A stretch of DNA of 64,000 nt from Penicillus capitatus (lineage: Eukaryota; Chlorophyta), in assembly GCA_965649825.1 (NCBI GenBank), contig OZ287696.1:1488001-1552000 (forward strand), written 5' to 3'. How positions within the stretch are numbered: position 1 is the first letter of the stretch; each line of letters opens with the position of its first letter. Below the pieces are notes generated by a model, which worked only from the letters and a program-made list of their open reading frames with translations, made no database searches and was not told the DNA's origin. Below, piece after piece: positions 34,438 through 46,275 of this stretch. The position numbers were made by a program, and so were the translations under genes.

Positions 34438-37400
34438 ATGCAAAGCGCAGACTTGCAAGCCTGTCTCGGTTTTCTACAGGCGATACATTTTAGCGCCAAA
34501 GTAGCCAATGTCAATAAAGAAGTATGCCAAAGTCTCTCGCGTGTCATCGGGCGCATCCGCCCCTGTCTGGAAGAAGTTGACATGGCCGAGCCAGAAAACG
34601 GCGAACAGCATCATTCTTCGCTGCGTAATGCCAAACCGACCCATCTTCCGTATGGGACGCCAATTTGGGTTTCGCGATGATTCTAGGTATGATAGAAACC
34701 TCTCTCGAGAGCATTCATGTGGCCATTGGACGGTTCTCCACTATGGGATACTTGCAGTCCGTATTGGAGGCTCAAGCCATGTGCGATAACTTCTCCAGGA
34801 GTCGGGATTCCATGATCGAGGCACTCGAAGACTTGGCACATAGTCGGAATACAGTAGGCTGGCTCCTTCTTCTACCCAACGGCTCTCATGTCCTGTGATG
34901 ATGTCAGTGCTCGACGAAAGACTGGCGGGATGATGTACAACGTATCTGTGAACTGCTGAAAGGTCTGCGTTTTGAGGACTGCGATCATCTGCGAATTGCA
35001 AAGAGTGTACATCACACTTCGCGGCAGATCATCGACGGAGATATTTCCCTCAAAAACGGGCAAGTGATCATCAGAAGCCAGCTGCTGGCCACGCGGAACA
35101 TCGGTCCCAAGGCCATGCAAGAAGAAATACAAGGATTGGAAAGAGAGCTGTCTAGAGCTAGAGTAGAAAAAGAAGAACACGAAGTGGAAGAACTCCACAC
35201 GGTTGGCTCCTGTCCCATCAACCTCGATCTCCTTCACGATCTCTCTCTGTGTGTCTCTGTAGATTATACGTGCGCTGAAACAGAGTTCCACTGACTCTGA
35301 ACAAGATTCCCGACCGCAACCACCTGTCGAGTACTTGTGCCCAATATCGCAGCGCATAATGAAGGATCCCGTCGTTTTGGTGGAGACTGGGCAGACCTAC
35401 GACAGGAAATACATCGAAGAGTGGTTCGGTCGAGGAAATAGAACGTGCCCAGCAACGAAGCAATCCGTTACAGAACTTAACTTGACAACTAACTATGCCC
35501 TGAAAAGCCTCGCGGGTTCATGGCTGGATGTCAATTGGGGAGGCATAGATGATGATGGTGATGACGGTGACGGTGGGGATAGTATCATCTTTCATCGAAG
35601 CGATGAACCCGCTGAGGCCAGCGATCCAAAGAAAGCCACGACGTCTGTCGATGATGCTAAGGCACAGGTTAAGGGTGCCATGAACGTTGACGGTTACCCG
35701 ACAACGATTCACTGCGGATACAGCAGAGTCGATGCGCCGTGCGTCAGCCAGGTACTAATGTCAGCTGCTTCTTCGGTTGACTCGACATCATTAATCGCGA
35801 AGAAGGGTATTGAAAGTTGTGGCGCGTCAAGGGAGTCGTACAGCGGAAAGAATCAGCTTTATTCCTCGCAGAAAGAAGATCATAAGGAAGCTAAAGCAAA
35901 GTGCGTTGAAGGTATCCATTCGAAGAAACAAGACATGCAAACCGCAAACGTAGTAAACCCTCTCGCCGCAGCAACGGCTACTAACACATCTTTCAACTTG
36001 GGTAAGTTGCTTGAAACGGGCCGCCCTGTTCACAGTGGAATGGTCTTAGGAGCATTGAGGGGTGACGCGCGACACGGCGTCGCCGCTTTGGGCAATCCGT
36101 CGTTGGCATCCAAGATAGTGCATGCAGCACGAACGCATTCGAAGTGCGCCGAAATTGCCGAAGCGCGTTCGACAGACCAGTACGATGCTTCGACGCCGCG
36201 CTCAACCTACTCGGATTTGCCAAAGCGTGTTACCTCAATGGGAAGTCTTGGCTTGCACAACGCGATGCAGGCATTGGAGGCGGCTCGCCGGTTGAAGTTC
36301 GAGTACGACGGCGAAGAGCACACTCCACGTTCGACGCGGTCTGCGAATAAATTGCTCTTCCAAACGGACGGTAAAGCACGCCAATGCAGACGGAAACCTA
36401 TGGGACGAAACCGGACATCTTACGGGACTCCTTCAGTGTGCAGCGCTAATTCGCGCAATTCGCGAAGCGAGAAGAATATCGACTACCAGCCATACGAAGA
36501 ATTGGACAAACTTGAAAATGTTAGCGACGCTGGTACAGAGCAACAGCCCACAGACGAAGCAGAGGAGGAGTGGATGGACAGTGCCGAATTCGACGCCAGG
36601 AGTCTATCAACCATCCATTCCTGTGCAACAAAATACGCTTCGTCTGTTATGTCGATGAAGCCAGTCATGAAGAAGGGAACCAACATCTGCAATGGATTCA
36701 TGCAAGGCGCCACCAATGTGCTGTTTGGAGACTGCGATGAGGACGAAGACGACGGCAGTCTCAGTGGAGGAGAAGAAGACGACACGAACGATGTCGCCCT
36801 TCCCGTGATGGTGAATCTTCTGAAAACGAGGGATCCAGAACTTGCTGCTTCGGTTGCCAGTGATTTGGCAATCCGAGCGCAAACAGATGCGGCTTTGCTT
36901 CAAGACGTTCCTCGGTTGGATGTGGTGGCGTCGCTCGTGAAACTGCTGGGACTTCCATCCGATGCGGCACGTTCGGCAGCCGCCAGGGCGCTGGGTGTCA
37001 TCGGTGAGCGTAGCGCCGAGGCCAAGTTGCAGATGCTGAACTGTGGGGCCATTCCAATTCTCAGTCGTCTCAACAAGGAAGCAGAGGCAAACCAAAGAAA
37101 TGATGTTGAAGACGGTTCCCTCGAAGATATGGCAAATGCCACACGTTTTGCATTAAGCGCCCTGTCCAGAAATGTCAAAGATGCTCCCAGTGTAGATGTG
37201 GCTCCACAGATGCTTATAGCGCTGCTTGCCTCAGCAGAGGAAGATATGCAGGCATCGGCTGTTCTGGAGCTGCTCGAGAAATTGAACTCTGTTTACGCAG
37301 ATATAGTTTTGAAAGAGTTAACACGTTCCGATGTCTTGATGAGTCTTGTCGACATGCTTGAACATAAAGAAGAAGACGTGCAGTTAGCGGCGGCCGAAAT

Positions 37401-39599
37401 TGTCAGCCGTATGATTTACCACGATCAGAAAACTCAAAAAGAACTTTCCGGGAGCATCGGAATTGTTTCGAAGCTTTTGAGGCTCATCAAGCAAGGTGGC
37501 TCGGAGAGCATCTCGTGCAGATCCGCTGCGGCTCGGGTTATTCGAGGTTTGGCCCATAATAATTCTAAAATTCGAGAGGATGTACTCAAGAGAGGAGTTA
37601 TTCCCGAATTCGCTTCTTTACTTTGCTGTAATGACCCACAGACACGCGAAACGGCGGCATGGATGTTGGGAACTATGGCATCTCACTCACCAGTAACCTC
37701 ACACATTCTCACTCTTCTGCATCTCACACATATTGTTATCTGCAGATTGGTCAAGCTGAGGTGGCATCCTGTGACCAAGCGATGTTTATGCTCGACGAAA
37801 TTGCAGAGAATGGAATGCCTCAAGAAAAAATTGCAGCGAAGTTTGCACTGCGAGCCGTCCATACTTCAGATGGCTGCTACGACGAAGATGACGAATTATC
37901 GAGTCCAATTGTTATTCATTCTTTGGAAGTGGGGACAAAGGAAGTCAAGATCGCGGCTGCATGGGAACTGTGCAGAATGGCAAGTAGCAATCAGTGGTCT
38001 CAGATGGAAATCTTTGAATGCGGCGGCGTCACTGCACTGCTCAAATATCTGAGGGCGAGACCAGGGTCCGATGGCATTCAAGTATGCCGATCCGATATCG
38101 CATTCTGAATTCCGGTACATTGTGTGACGTTGATGGACAGGCATGTTTGGCCACACTCGTGAGATTGGCCAATAATGAGGCCCGAATCTCCGCTCAGATA
38201 AGTCAAGAAGGTGGTGTTCTTTTGGCCGTCCGTCTTTTGAAGTCCCCCGCAACACCGGACAAAAAACTCGTCATTCAACTGCTGACACTTCTGGCTGAAA
38301 AATGCCCACTCCATCAACAGGAGGTGGTCTCAAACGGCGCGGTCCCTGTTTTGGTCGATCTTCTGTTTTCAGAGGAAGCAATTTGCGCTGCAGCCTATCA
38401 GGTACCCCGAGCTCCAATCCTCATAGAGCCAAACATGAGCGTGTGCTATTGTTGTAGGCATTGCAGTGTCTTGTTGAGAATGATTTGACTGCCATATCAT
38501 CCTCTGTCACAGATACAGCAGCGCCTTCGTTGCTGGATATCGTTGCCAATTCAGAGAGTCCATCGTTCTCCAAAAAAGCCGCCGTCCAGTTGTTGGGTAA
38601 AATGGGAGAGGCCTCATTTGAAAGTCAGCAAATCGTTGTACAGCAAGGAGGCATCGATGTCCTCATGGAAACGATGCAAAATGGAGATGATCGTGACGTT
38701 ATGCTCGCAGCAACACAAGCGATGAAATGTCTCTCGAAGCGCGTCTTCAGGGATCAAGGAGCCGGAACGATTCCTAGACTCGTGCAGATTTTAGAAACTT
38801 CAGCTACTCAGCGAAAGTCAAAAACGCCAGGACTCGTACCTGTACACCCCCTTGCCGCTCTCACACTCTGTTCTCACACATTTGTGCTGTACAGATGAAC
38901 GAGTATGCCCCGACCTCCCAGCTGACGACACCAAACCATTATTGCTCCCCGAATAGCGGTGGCCATACCGTAGACTATAATACATCCCGGCATATCTCGC
39001 GCAAGGCGTCTATCTCTACTCCGTTGGTGCTTCCCGTTGTTCAAGAGTCGGATAGAGAAGAGAGTGACGGAGAGGAGTCTGATGGCACACAGTCCGTCAC
39101 GATCCAAGGTAACACACGTCGTGACTCAAGAGAGAGCGCCAAAGCTGCACTGGGTGTGTACACAGAGGCACCAGATTCGCCCCTTTCACGCACAACGTAT
39201 GAGCCCACGCCAAAGAAGGCACCGTTTGAGGTGTGCTTCACAAATGACTCCTATTCGGAATCTCCAGAATCCATCGCCGAGGAGCCAGAAATCAAATGCC
39301 GTCCCCTCCCTGTCACACCTTCCACCGCATGTTCTTCCCGTCAGCGTCCTCCCAGTATTCGATCAGAACAGGCCGAACGGCGTAAAGCCCCGCATGAAGA
39401 ACGCAAGGACATCAGCCAGCTGCACAACATCGTAAAGAATCTGCGTGCGGAAGATGGTCACACACCACGTGTCAATACCGCCACCATCGGAGACTTGAGA
39501 GAGCTGGCATCGTCGAACCGCACTGTTGGATCGCATCTACTAAAGATGGGAGCAGTCGGTATGCTTGTGGACCGGCTTCGAACGCATTCCTGCCGATGA
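34438..39599 (+). CDS. Giant plant-type U-box / armadillo-repeat E3 ligase
   Basis: Eight exons (introns 34625-34686, 34854-34907, 35202-35262, 37693-37745, 38082-38140, 38402-38457, 38836-38894) give 1585 residues. The N-terminal helical domain resembles the plant U-box N-terminal region (residues ~1-220). The U-box follows: EYLCPISQRIMKDPVVLVETGQTYDRKYIEEWF, RTCPATKQ. Next is a ~400-residue Ser/Asp/Lys-rich linker with two acidic runs, then armadillo repeats (for example near 36880-37700 and 38141-38830), and a disordered segment. Plant PUB-ARM proteins with this order are E3 ligases; most known to me are roughly half this size. The last 60 residues look like one more ARM repeat. Confidence 0.88.
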
Positions 39600-39885
39600 A
39601 CGCTTTCTTTTCTTTGTTGCCGCATTGCCAGTCAGTGCTGAACACATTTTTCGACGTCGTGGGGATCTGCACCGTCGTTATATCGAGGAAGAACCAATCA
39701 ACGTAACGGACTTGTTCTTTTTACTTTGTACGCGCGTCTGCTGTCGGATTCTCGTGTTTCAATGGGTCTCTCTTTCTTTCGGTTAGCCAAAAAGAAAAAT
39801 ACTACTTGTTGTCACCGAGACACTTACCACTCTCCTTTGATCTTATACTTTGTTTATTCAGTGCTGCTGTTTGTTGAAAAGAGAA

Positions 39886-39936
39886 TCAACAACAACAACC
39901 ACAAAAACAACAACAACCGCAATCGCAACAACAATC
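39886..39936. repeat. (CAA)n trinucleotide repeat
   Basis: Imperfect CAA/AAC repeat interrupted by CACAAAAAC and CGCAATCG, seen directly. Confidence 0.9.
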
Positions 39937-40667
39937 ATCTTATCTATTGACTTGTCGTGTTAGTGGAGGGTACATTCAATGGCAGTCTTGTATGTGTTTA
40001 TCCGTCCATCCGTACGTTTGTATGTTTGTTCGGCTCGTGCGTGTGAGAAGACGCAATGAGCAACACAGGGTGAAGGTACACAACACCTACGACAGATTTC
40101 CGATTCTTTTAAGCGCATTGTTCTTTTAATGTGGAAACAGCATGTGAAGTTCGGAAAGATGATGCCATATATAAACGATCTGCCAAGTGCCCACGACTCC
40201 ATCCATTTACATACGCTGTTTGTTTTTTCGAGTCAGTGCGGAGCATCATTGAAACGAATAAAACATTGTTGAGTTTGAAGGCACGAGCCGGAGAACACTT
40301 GAATCTGGGAGTGGATGCGTGCGTGCATGAAGCAGACACACTCTGGAGAGCACTGCGTCAAAGCCACAGACTTGTATGAATTATCCCTCACCTATAAACC
40401 TTTTTTCCTTCCACCCCCGGAGTCTCCCCCCAGTTGTAGTTCATTGCCAATTTGGCTGATTGATATCGAGTTGTTGATCTCTATAAAATAAAGCGAAAAT
40501 TAATCGGTTCTGTGAGTGAGTGTATGTGTGAATTGTATATTCTGTCGTTGGTTTTGAAGGTGGAATGCTCATTTCACATGAATGAAACGATACCGATATC
40601 GTTGTTGTTGATGAAATGGTCATGTGCCGCATCAGAGTCCAACTCATGTCAATGATAACAGACATTT

Positions 40668-40716
40668 CGTTGTCGTTGCTGTCGTCGTCGTCGGCCCTGT
40701 TACTTACTTACTTACT
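40668..40716. repeat. (GTC)n and (TTAC)n simple repeats
   Basis: A run of GTT/GTC triplets (40668-40693) is followed within ten bases by four TTAC units (40700-40716). Confidence 0.85.
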
Positions 40717-41863
40717 GTTTATAGTGATAATGATGATGACACTTAGTATCCTTTTGACGGGATAAGAAAATTTATCACCATGTCCTCTATAGCAGCAGAG
40801 ATAGCCACGACCATGCCGGCACATGTCGATGAAGCAACGACACGTCAAAGATGCCTGGTGCTAATTTTCAAGAGGGAACCATGTTGTTATTGATGATGAT
40901 GCTGATATCGTTTGGAAGCAGGTAGTCCATAAGAATCGATTAAAACAAAGAATATCTCTTCAATGAGCAAGTTCAGGTTAACTAACTTTGTTGTATGAAT
41001 CTTCCATCACCATTGCCTCACCGCCGTCTTAGTCTGGGACGATGATGGCCGCCATACAGCTGTGTGCTTTTCTGTGGGGGTGCCGGTACCTTGCGTTGTT
41101 TGTGTGTCTCCCTGTCTGGAATTCTTATTCGGCAACATTAGCAAAGATAGAGAAACGCGCTCACTTACTACTTTCTTGATGCATATTCGCTGATAGTGGA
41201 GCTTGCTTGACACTTGCTTGCATGATGACCCAATGATTTGAGGACATTCTGGACAGTACAGATTTCAGATCGGATTGAGGTGGTGTCAGCTGAACTCATT
41301 TGTTAATTGATTACTTACGCGTTGTCTCATACTTTATCAAACCGTCGCATTCCTTTCACGAGCAGGTTGCTTGGATGATATCCCAATGGGTCGTCGGTCG
41401 TACATTTCATTCTGCGGGCTTATTATCTTCCATCTGGGTTACACTTCTTCTCAATAATCCTTGCGTGGAAATAAAACATCTGAGCAGCCTGAAACTGTTC
41501 TCTGACTTTTTTTCGGACATTCAGCGGAGCGCGACATCGGGTCTGTATAGTTGTATCTACTGTGGGCTTTTGTTTATCGTCAAACGGCACCGCCCTAGTC
41601 GTCATGCCCGAGGGATCCTACTTGGTTTCACCGTTCCGTACTTTGTGAACTCTCTCTTAGATCCTAAAATATCATCAAGGGAAGTGGGAACCATTCTCTG
41701 GTCATGCTGTCTACTATTCTGCCTTTTAAAGGTGCCAAACATTATGTGTGTAAGCAACCAAGAGAACAAACGACATGGAGATATCTCCATCCAATCATCA
41801 TCACCATCATCCATCCACTGCTCGATCCCTATCACCTCTCCTCCATCACTCACACGCTCGCAC

Positions 41864-44251
41864 TCACTCTTCAACAGAATAACGAAGCAGTCGTTTCTGC
41901 AGCATCTCGTGAATGGCGGCCAGTTCGGCATCGAGTGAGGGATAGTGACACTGATGAGAGATGCTTTCCATACTGAGCATCAATCGACTGGGCTGATTCA
42001 TGATGCCCTACACAGAAAAAAACCTGTAAGATGTGCCACCAGTGCGCAGCTTGATTGACAGATTCAAGAAGCGTCTCTTCTGTCAGCTTGATTGCCAGAG
42101 TGACATCTGGTACAGTGCGGATGATTGGGGAGAGAGTGAGACGTGCAGAGGCCGATGCCAGACGCAGAAGAGAATGGAACACGTGTACTGGCACACACTG
42201 CACTTGTGCTGGTTCGTGGAAAACGCGTGGATTGCGCACGTAGGTGTAGTATCCCTCCAACAGCTTCGCGGCCTCTCTAGACATCTTGGGAACAGCAAAC
42301 TCCATGCTTCTCTTGACAAGACATCGTATCTGGTGTCTGGCGTCACTGTCGATAGCAGAGACAGGACCTACAACACAGCATCCATCAGAGAGGATGATCA
42401 CTGAACTGTTGTTGGTGTGGCTACGCAAGAGGCGTTGGATCACATGTGCATCGTAGAGAGTGTCATTCTGAACAGAGAAAGGCACGACGATGTCGAACAG
42501 GTTGCGAAACTCTTCCCCAAACGGTGTGGGCATGTCCGGAGTTCCGGCCTCCGTTGTGGGATGAGACTGGGCTGTAGCCCAAAGGGTCGATGTCACTGGC
42601 ACGTTGCCTTCTGCTCCTGGGCAGGGAAGGTGGTGACTCGAACGGAGATACATCGCACAGCTTCTCTTCTCAGATCGGGACATACGATCCAGATCCAGAA
42701 CAGAGATGCCCATGCGCGACAACGCCAAGTGGCCGGCCGATATCCCATCGGGGTCTCCCTTGCGAGCAGCACGAACTTCGCAAACGGATCCATCCTTGAC
42801 AAGACGGCAGAGCGAGTTGATTGGAGAGAGCATCTCGGCCGTTTCCGACAGCAACTGCAAAGTATAGGGATCTTGCCCTCGACAGGTCAAGAGAATATGA
42901 ATCTGATCTCTGATACCCTCTTGGTGACGGTTGGCAGTCATCACACTGCTCAAGAGAGAGGCGATCAGGAAGGTGGGTGGATGGCAATGTGGAACAGCCC
43001 GTTGCATGACTCGGCATACAAATTCCAAACTCCCGTCCTCCTTTCCCGTCCACGTTCTCTTCATGAGTGGACCAAACAGATCCCATACGCTTTCCAGACG
43101 CGACATGCTGTTGCACTCAACCTGCGGAGTAGACAGGCGTCAGAGAAAGTGTGATCGATCGATCATTTGGATAAACAGGACACGGAGTTGAATGGGATGG
43201 CCAAAACGTGAAGCAGGGATTTTGCCCGTGGTCGAAGGGAGATGATGCACGAGAGCAAACACTTCAACGACATCTCCCAGGCTGAACTGCGATGCCAGAT
43301 CATCCAAAACAACAAAGTCCAGCGATTCTGTCTGACAACGCGACGTGACTCCGTTGTTGATGTCTCTCTTGTCTCCGCTCACTGATAGAATGCGAAGTGT
43401 GAGTTGCTGTTCAGAAATCGTCACTCTGTTTCGAATGCGCATAGGAACTGGCATCTCTCTGTCGAAAACGTCACCTTGAGGGCTGATGCTCTTCATGTCG
43501 TGGATGGAGTGCCTGCTGCGCACAGCAGATCTCACCGTCTTCGCTTAGCCCATCGTCGATCTTCCATTGCGTTTCTCCGCAGTAAGAGCAACGCAGACGT
43601 CTTCCATAGACGCGGCGCTGAACGCGGCCGACGCTAGAAACGATGCCGCACACATGAACCGGAATCGGCTTTTCGGGATCGCTGTGCTGCAAACAGAGCA
43701 CCTCCTCTGCCGACAATAACGGATAAGGAACCTACACAGCAAAGGCCACTCCTCTTCCGTTCCTGTGCGATCGACAGGTCGAGTCCTACAGAGACGAGAC
43801 GCAGCCAAACGCGATCTTCTATGGAAACCAATTGCAATTCACACAAAAACGCCCTCAAACCATGACGCACCTGACCTGCAAACGCAAACGCTCTCCGACC
43901 ATCGCAGGCGGCGAAGAGAACACATGGATCAGCGAGGATCTCGCAGGCGAGTGTGTGATCTTCGCCAAGCAGAGATAGGATGTCAATCTGCACATGAAGC
44001 CTGTGGACGTGGATGTGACAGGCGTTCGGATCGCAGACTTCGACAACGAGGAGGCGGCTCTCTTCTTCGCGTCGAGGATCTCTGTGGAGTTTCCATCTTT
44101 TCTCTCGCGTTGCGTAGGACCATAGACGCTCGGCGTTAGGAATCGACGCGTCGTTGCCGTCGTCAGTCGTGACAGACGGAAATCCGTGTCGAGCCAAACA
44201 ATCCCCTCCGCGACTCGACATCTTTTCTGCGCGATTGAAAGACGTCATCAT
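41864..44251 (-). CDS. Degenerate MCM-like protein (MCMDC2-like)
   Basis: Start at Met 44251 (44248 also possible). Exons join at least across 43875, 43746 and the last intron before GIMNQPSRLML; the middle is only partly resolved. An MCM-type OB domain is visible (VHVCGIVSSVGRVQRRVYGRRLRCSYCGET, DDLASQFSLGDVVEVFALVH). The AAA+ part has IRDQIHILL, GISVLDLDRM, PVTSTLWATA and LFDIVVPF, in MCM order. Key residues are gone: Walker A reads RGQDPYTLQLL with no GKS/T, Walker B is LDLD instead of IDEF, and the arginine-finger SRFD is NLFD. This loss is typical of MCMDC2, which acts in meiotic recombination in animals. MCM8/9 would keep these motifs. Confidence 0.75.
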
Positions 44252-44276
44252 CGGTTATATCTCTTTGATGTGACTG

Positions 44277-46247
44277 TTAGTAACTCCGATGCATCGGATC
44301 GCCTTTAAAGGTATCAAAGAGACGTGACTGTCGTTCGTTCAGTCGACCACGAAAGATCCCGTCACCCAGAAACTGACTGAACGACAGCATCGCTTGCAAA
44401 GCTGCAGCTTCCTCCAGTTGGTGCCCACACTGAAGAGATCTGAACAGGGGATCCAGCCAATCGTTAATGTACTCTTTGAAACGACGTTTGCCGAGATGAC
44501 GGGCGATCACCGGCAGCACCTTCCACACCGTCTCGTGCAGTTTGTTTGCGTGCGCAAAGTGATGGAGTCCGAGAAGCTCTGTCAGGGCAGGAAGAAATTC
44601 GAGACAGGCTTCAACGTCGAGGGCTGAGAGTTCTCGCACAAAGTACACGGCGCCGTCCGACTCTTCCCACATCTCTTTGGGTCTCTTAAATCCGTGATCC
44701 ATGCATCCTCCTCCTCTCGCCAGCTTGGGTGCCAGAGAGCCGCACGAAAACATCGTCTGATCTGTATGGGCAGCGTCGTCACCCTCTGATTGTTTAGCGC
44801 CAGCCACGCCAAACCGTGTGACGTTTTTGAGACCGGAGAACTGAGTTGAATCCGCTTTCTGTTCTTTCGCTTTCAGGATCATGGTGCGAATTTCGGGCAG
44901 AATCTTTTGCTTCCCTTCCTCGCCGTACGCTCGAATGGCATTGCCAAGCGCCACAGCAGAGTCTTCGCGCACAGATGCAATGTTATCAGCGAGATGTGCC
45001 AGCCACAGAGAGTAGAGCTCCTCCAGCAACACGCGAGACGGATCAGGAAACGCCATGACGCATTGACCACAGGCACAGCAGGCGGCATCGCGAACGGGCC
45101 AGCTGGCATCTTTGAAGCAATTGACCAGAGACTGAACAAGACGGCGGACGTACGGGGCAACGGCTGTTCGATCCACTTTCGTCATCAGCTCCGCAATACA
45201 GCTGCATGCCGCTTCACGCACGGCATGATTGTTCGCGCCGCACTGTCTGGTGTAGTAATCCACGAACTCCTTGGCAAATTGCGCCACATATTGACGTCCT
45301 TGATCGCCAACGGTTATCTTCCACGTCTCCTGAGAGTAGAGACGGACGCCTTCTGCCACGTAGTAGCGATTCAGGCACATCTGCGGCAGAATCTTCGGCA
45401 GCAGTGCGATAAAGGCATCCTGATCGCCGTCTTTGTGCTGCATGACAAATGTCCGACTGGCAACGGAGGCGGCGTAGCGCACTTGGCTCCAGTCATCGCC
45501 CAATCCTTTGGCCAGAACGCCGACAATGTCTCCTTCCTCCTTGCCATTGTTCTTCACCAAGGCACTGATCGTAAAGTACGAAACCTCCCGGACAAAGCGA
45601 TTGGAATGTTGGACACCGCGAAAGACCAAGTTCCACAACTCTGTCGTCGCAAACGGACCAAATGCCGTACCTGTGGCTTCAATCACTTTGAGCAGCGCTC
45701 GGTAGGATGTCTCCAGCGATTTCCATCCCTCTGTCCCGTGACGCATCTCACCAGATCCCGGTTTCGTCACGCGATAAGAACTCTGGAGGAGAGATTCTAA
45801 CGGATCTTCATGTGTCGTGGCAGGAGGCTCCTCTTCATCGCGTTCGAAATTGCGAACGATGCTTTCGCGTAGAGCTCCTCCGATAGAAGCATAGAGATGT
45901 GTGCCCTGTATCGCGGCAAGAGCGCCAAGGCATTCACCAACGGCACTCCTCACTCGACTCTCGCTGTGTTCCAGATGACGTGTGCAGCTCTCTTGAATGA
46001 TTTGAAGGAAGTCTGTCTCCTCAGCGAAGTGCGGCAACATGAGTGTGGCGGTCAGAAATCCACCCATACGTTCATGCGCCGCGTCGGAAGACAGCATCGA
46101 CTTCACGCCAGTCTTCAAGGCGATACGTTCGGATTCAGCTATTTGTCCATTGTCGAATAGCGTCCGCAATCTGTTCTGTCCTTTTGACCGGACCAGCTGC
46201 TGGTCGTGCCCCAGTTGGGCCAAGACACTCTCCAAATCGCACGACAT
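44277..46247 (-). CDS. HEAT-repeat protein of unknown function
   Basis: One intron-free frame of 656 residues, unusual in this window. It is helical throughout, with HEAT-like repeats: VREAACSCIAELMTKV, WPVRDAACCACGQCVMAF, VREDSAVALGNAIRAY and similar units from residue ~200 to ~450. No enzyme motif, zinc site or membrane segment. I could not assign it to importins, HEATR2 or a cofactor family. Met 46247 is the first Met followed by ordinary helical sequence. It lies 28 bp head-to-head from SYF1 and 25 bp upstream of the MCM-like gene on the same strand. Confidence 0.8.
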   Translation of the reverse strand: MSCDLESVLAQLGHDQQLVRSKGQNRLRTLFDNGQIAESERIALKTGVKSMLSSDAAHERMGGFLTATLMLPHFAEETDFLQIIQESCTRHLEHSESRVRSAVGECLGALAAIQGTHLYASIGGALRESIVRNFERDEEEPPATTHEDPLESLLQSSYRVTKPGSGEMRHGTEGWKSLETSYRALLKVIEATGTAFGPFATTELWNLVFRGVQHSNRFVREVSYFTISALVKNNGKEEGDIVGVLAKGLGDDWSQVRYAASVASRTFVMQHKDGDQDAFIALLPKILPQMCLNRYYVAEGVRLYSQETWKITVGDQGRQYVAQFAKEFVDYYTRQCGANNHAVREAACSCIAELMTKVDRTAVAPYVRRLVQSLVNCFKDASWPVRDAACCACGQCVMAFPDPSRVLLEELYSLWLAHLADNIASVREDSAVALGNAIRAYGEEGKQKILPEIRTMILKAKEQKADSTQFSGLKNVTRFGVAGAKQSEGDDAAHTDQTMFSCGSLAPKLARGGGCMDHGFKRPKEMWEESDGAVYFVRELSALDVEACLEFLPALTELLGLHHFAHANKLHETVWKVLPVIARHLGKRRFKEYINDWLDPLFRSLQCGHQLEEAAALQAMLSFSQFLGDGIFRGRLNERQSRLFDTFKGDPMHRSY

Positions 46248-46275
46248 TTTGGAAAATGAGCGATTTCGATACGAA
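46248..46275. promoter_or_regulatory. 28-bp interval between divergent start codons (HEAT / SYF1)
   Basis: The two ATGs face away from each other with only 28 bp between. An ATG at 46256 on the plus strand is out of frame with SYF1. Transcripts of both genes must overlap or have almost no leader. Confidence 0.45.

Larger units (their letters stand above)
39600..41863. other. 2.3-kb gap, low complexity, no supported gene
   Basis: Between convergent genes. The region holds CAA, GTC and TTAC simple repeats and AT-rich stretches with many TG/GTT runs. No frame resembles a protein family. A TTTATTT/AATAAAG context near 40490 could be a polyadenylation signal. It is the longest gap apart from 8727-11119. 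Confidence 0.55.

Noticed and set aside
41871-42030. Unspliced C terminus of the MCM-like gene
   Set aside because: Removing a 52-nt intron after TLLES yields a helical, protein-like tail ending at 41864; the unspliced version is Cys/Thr-rich noise.
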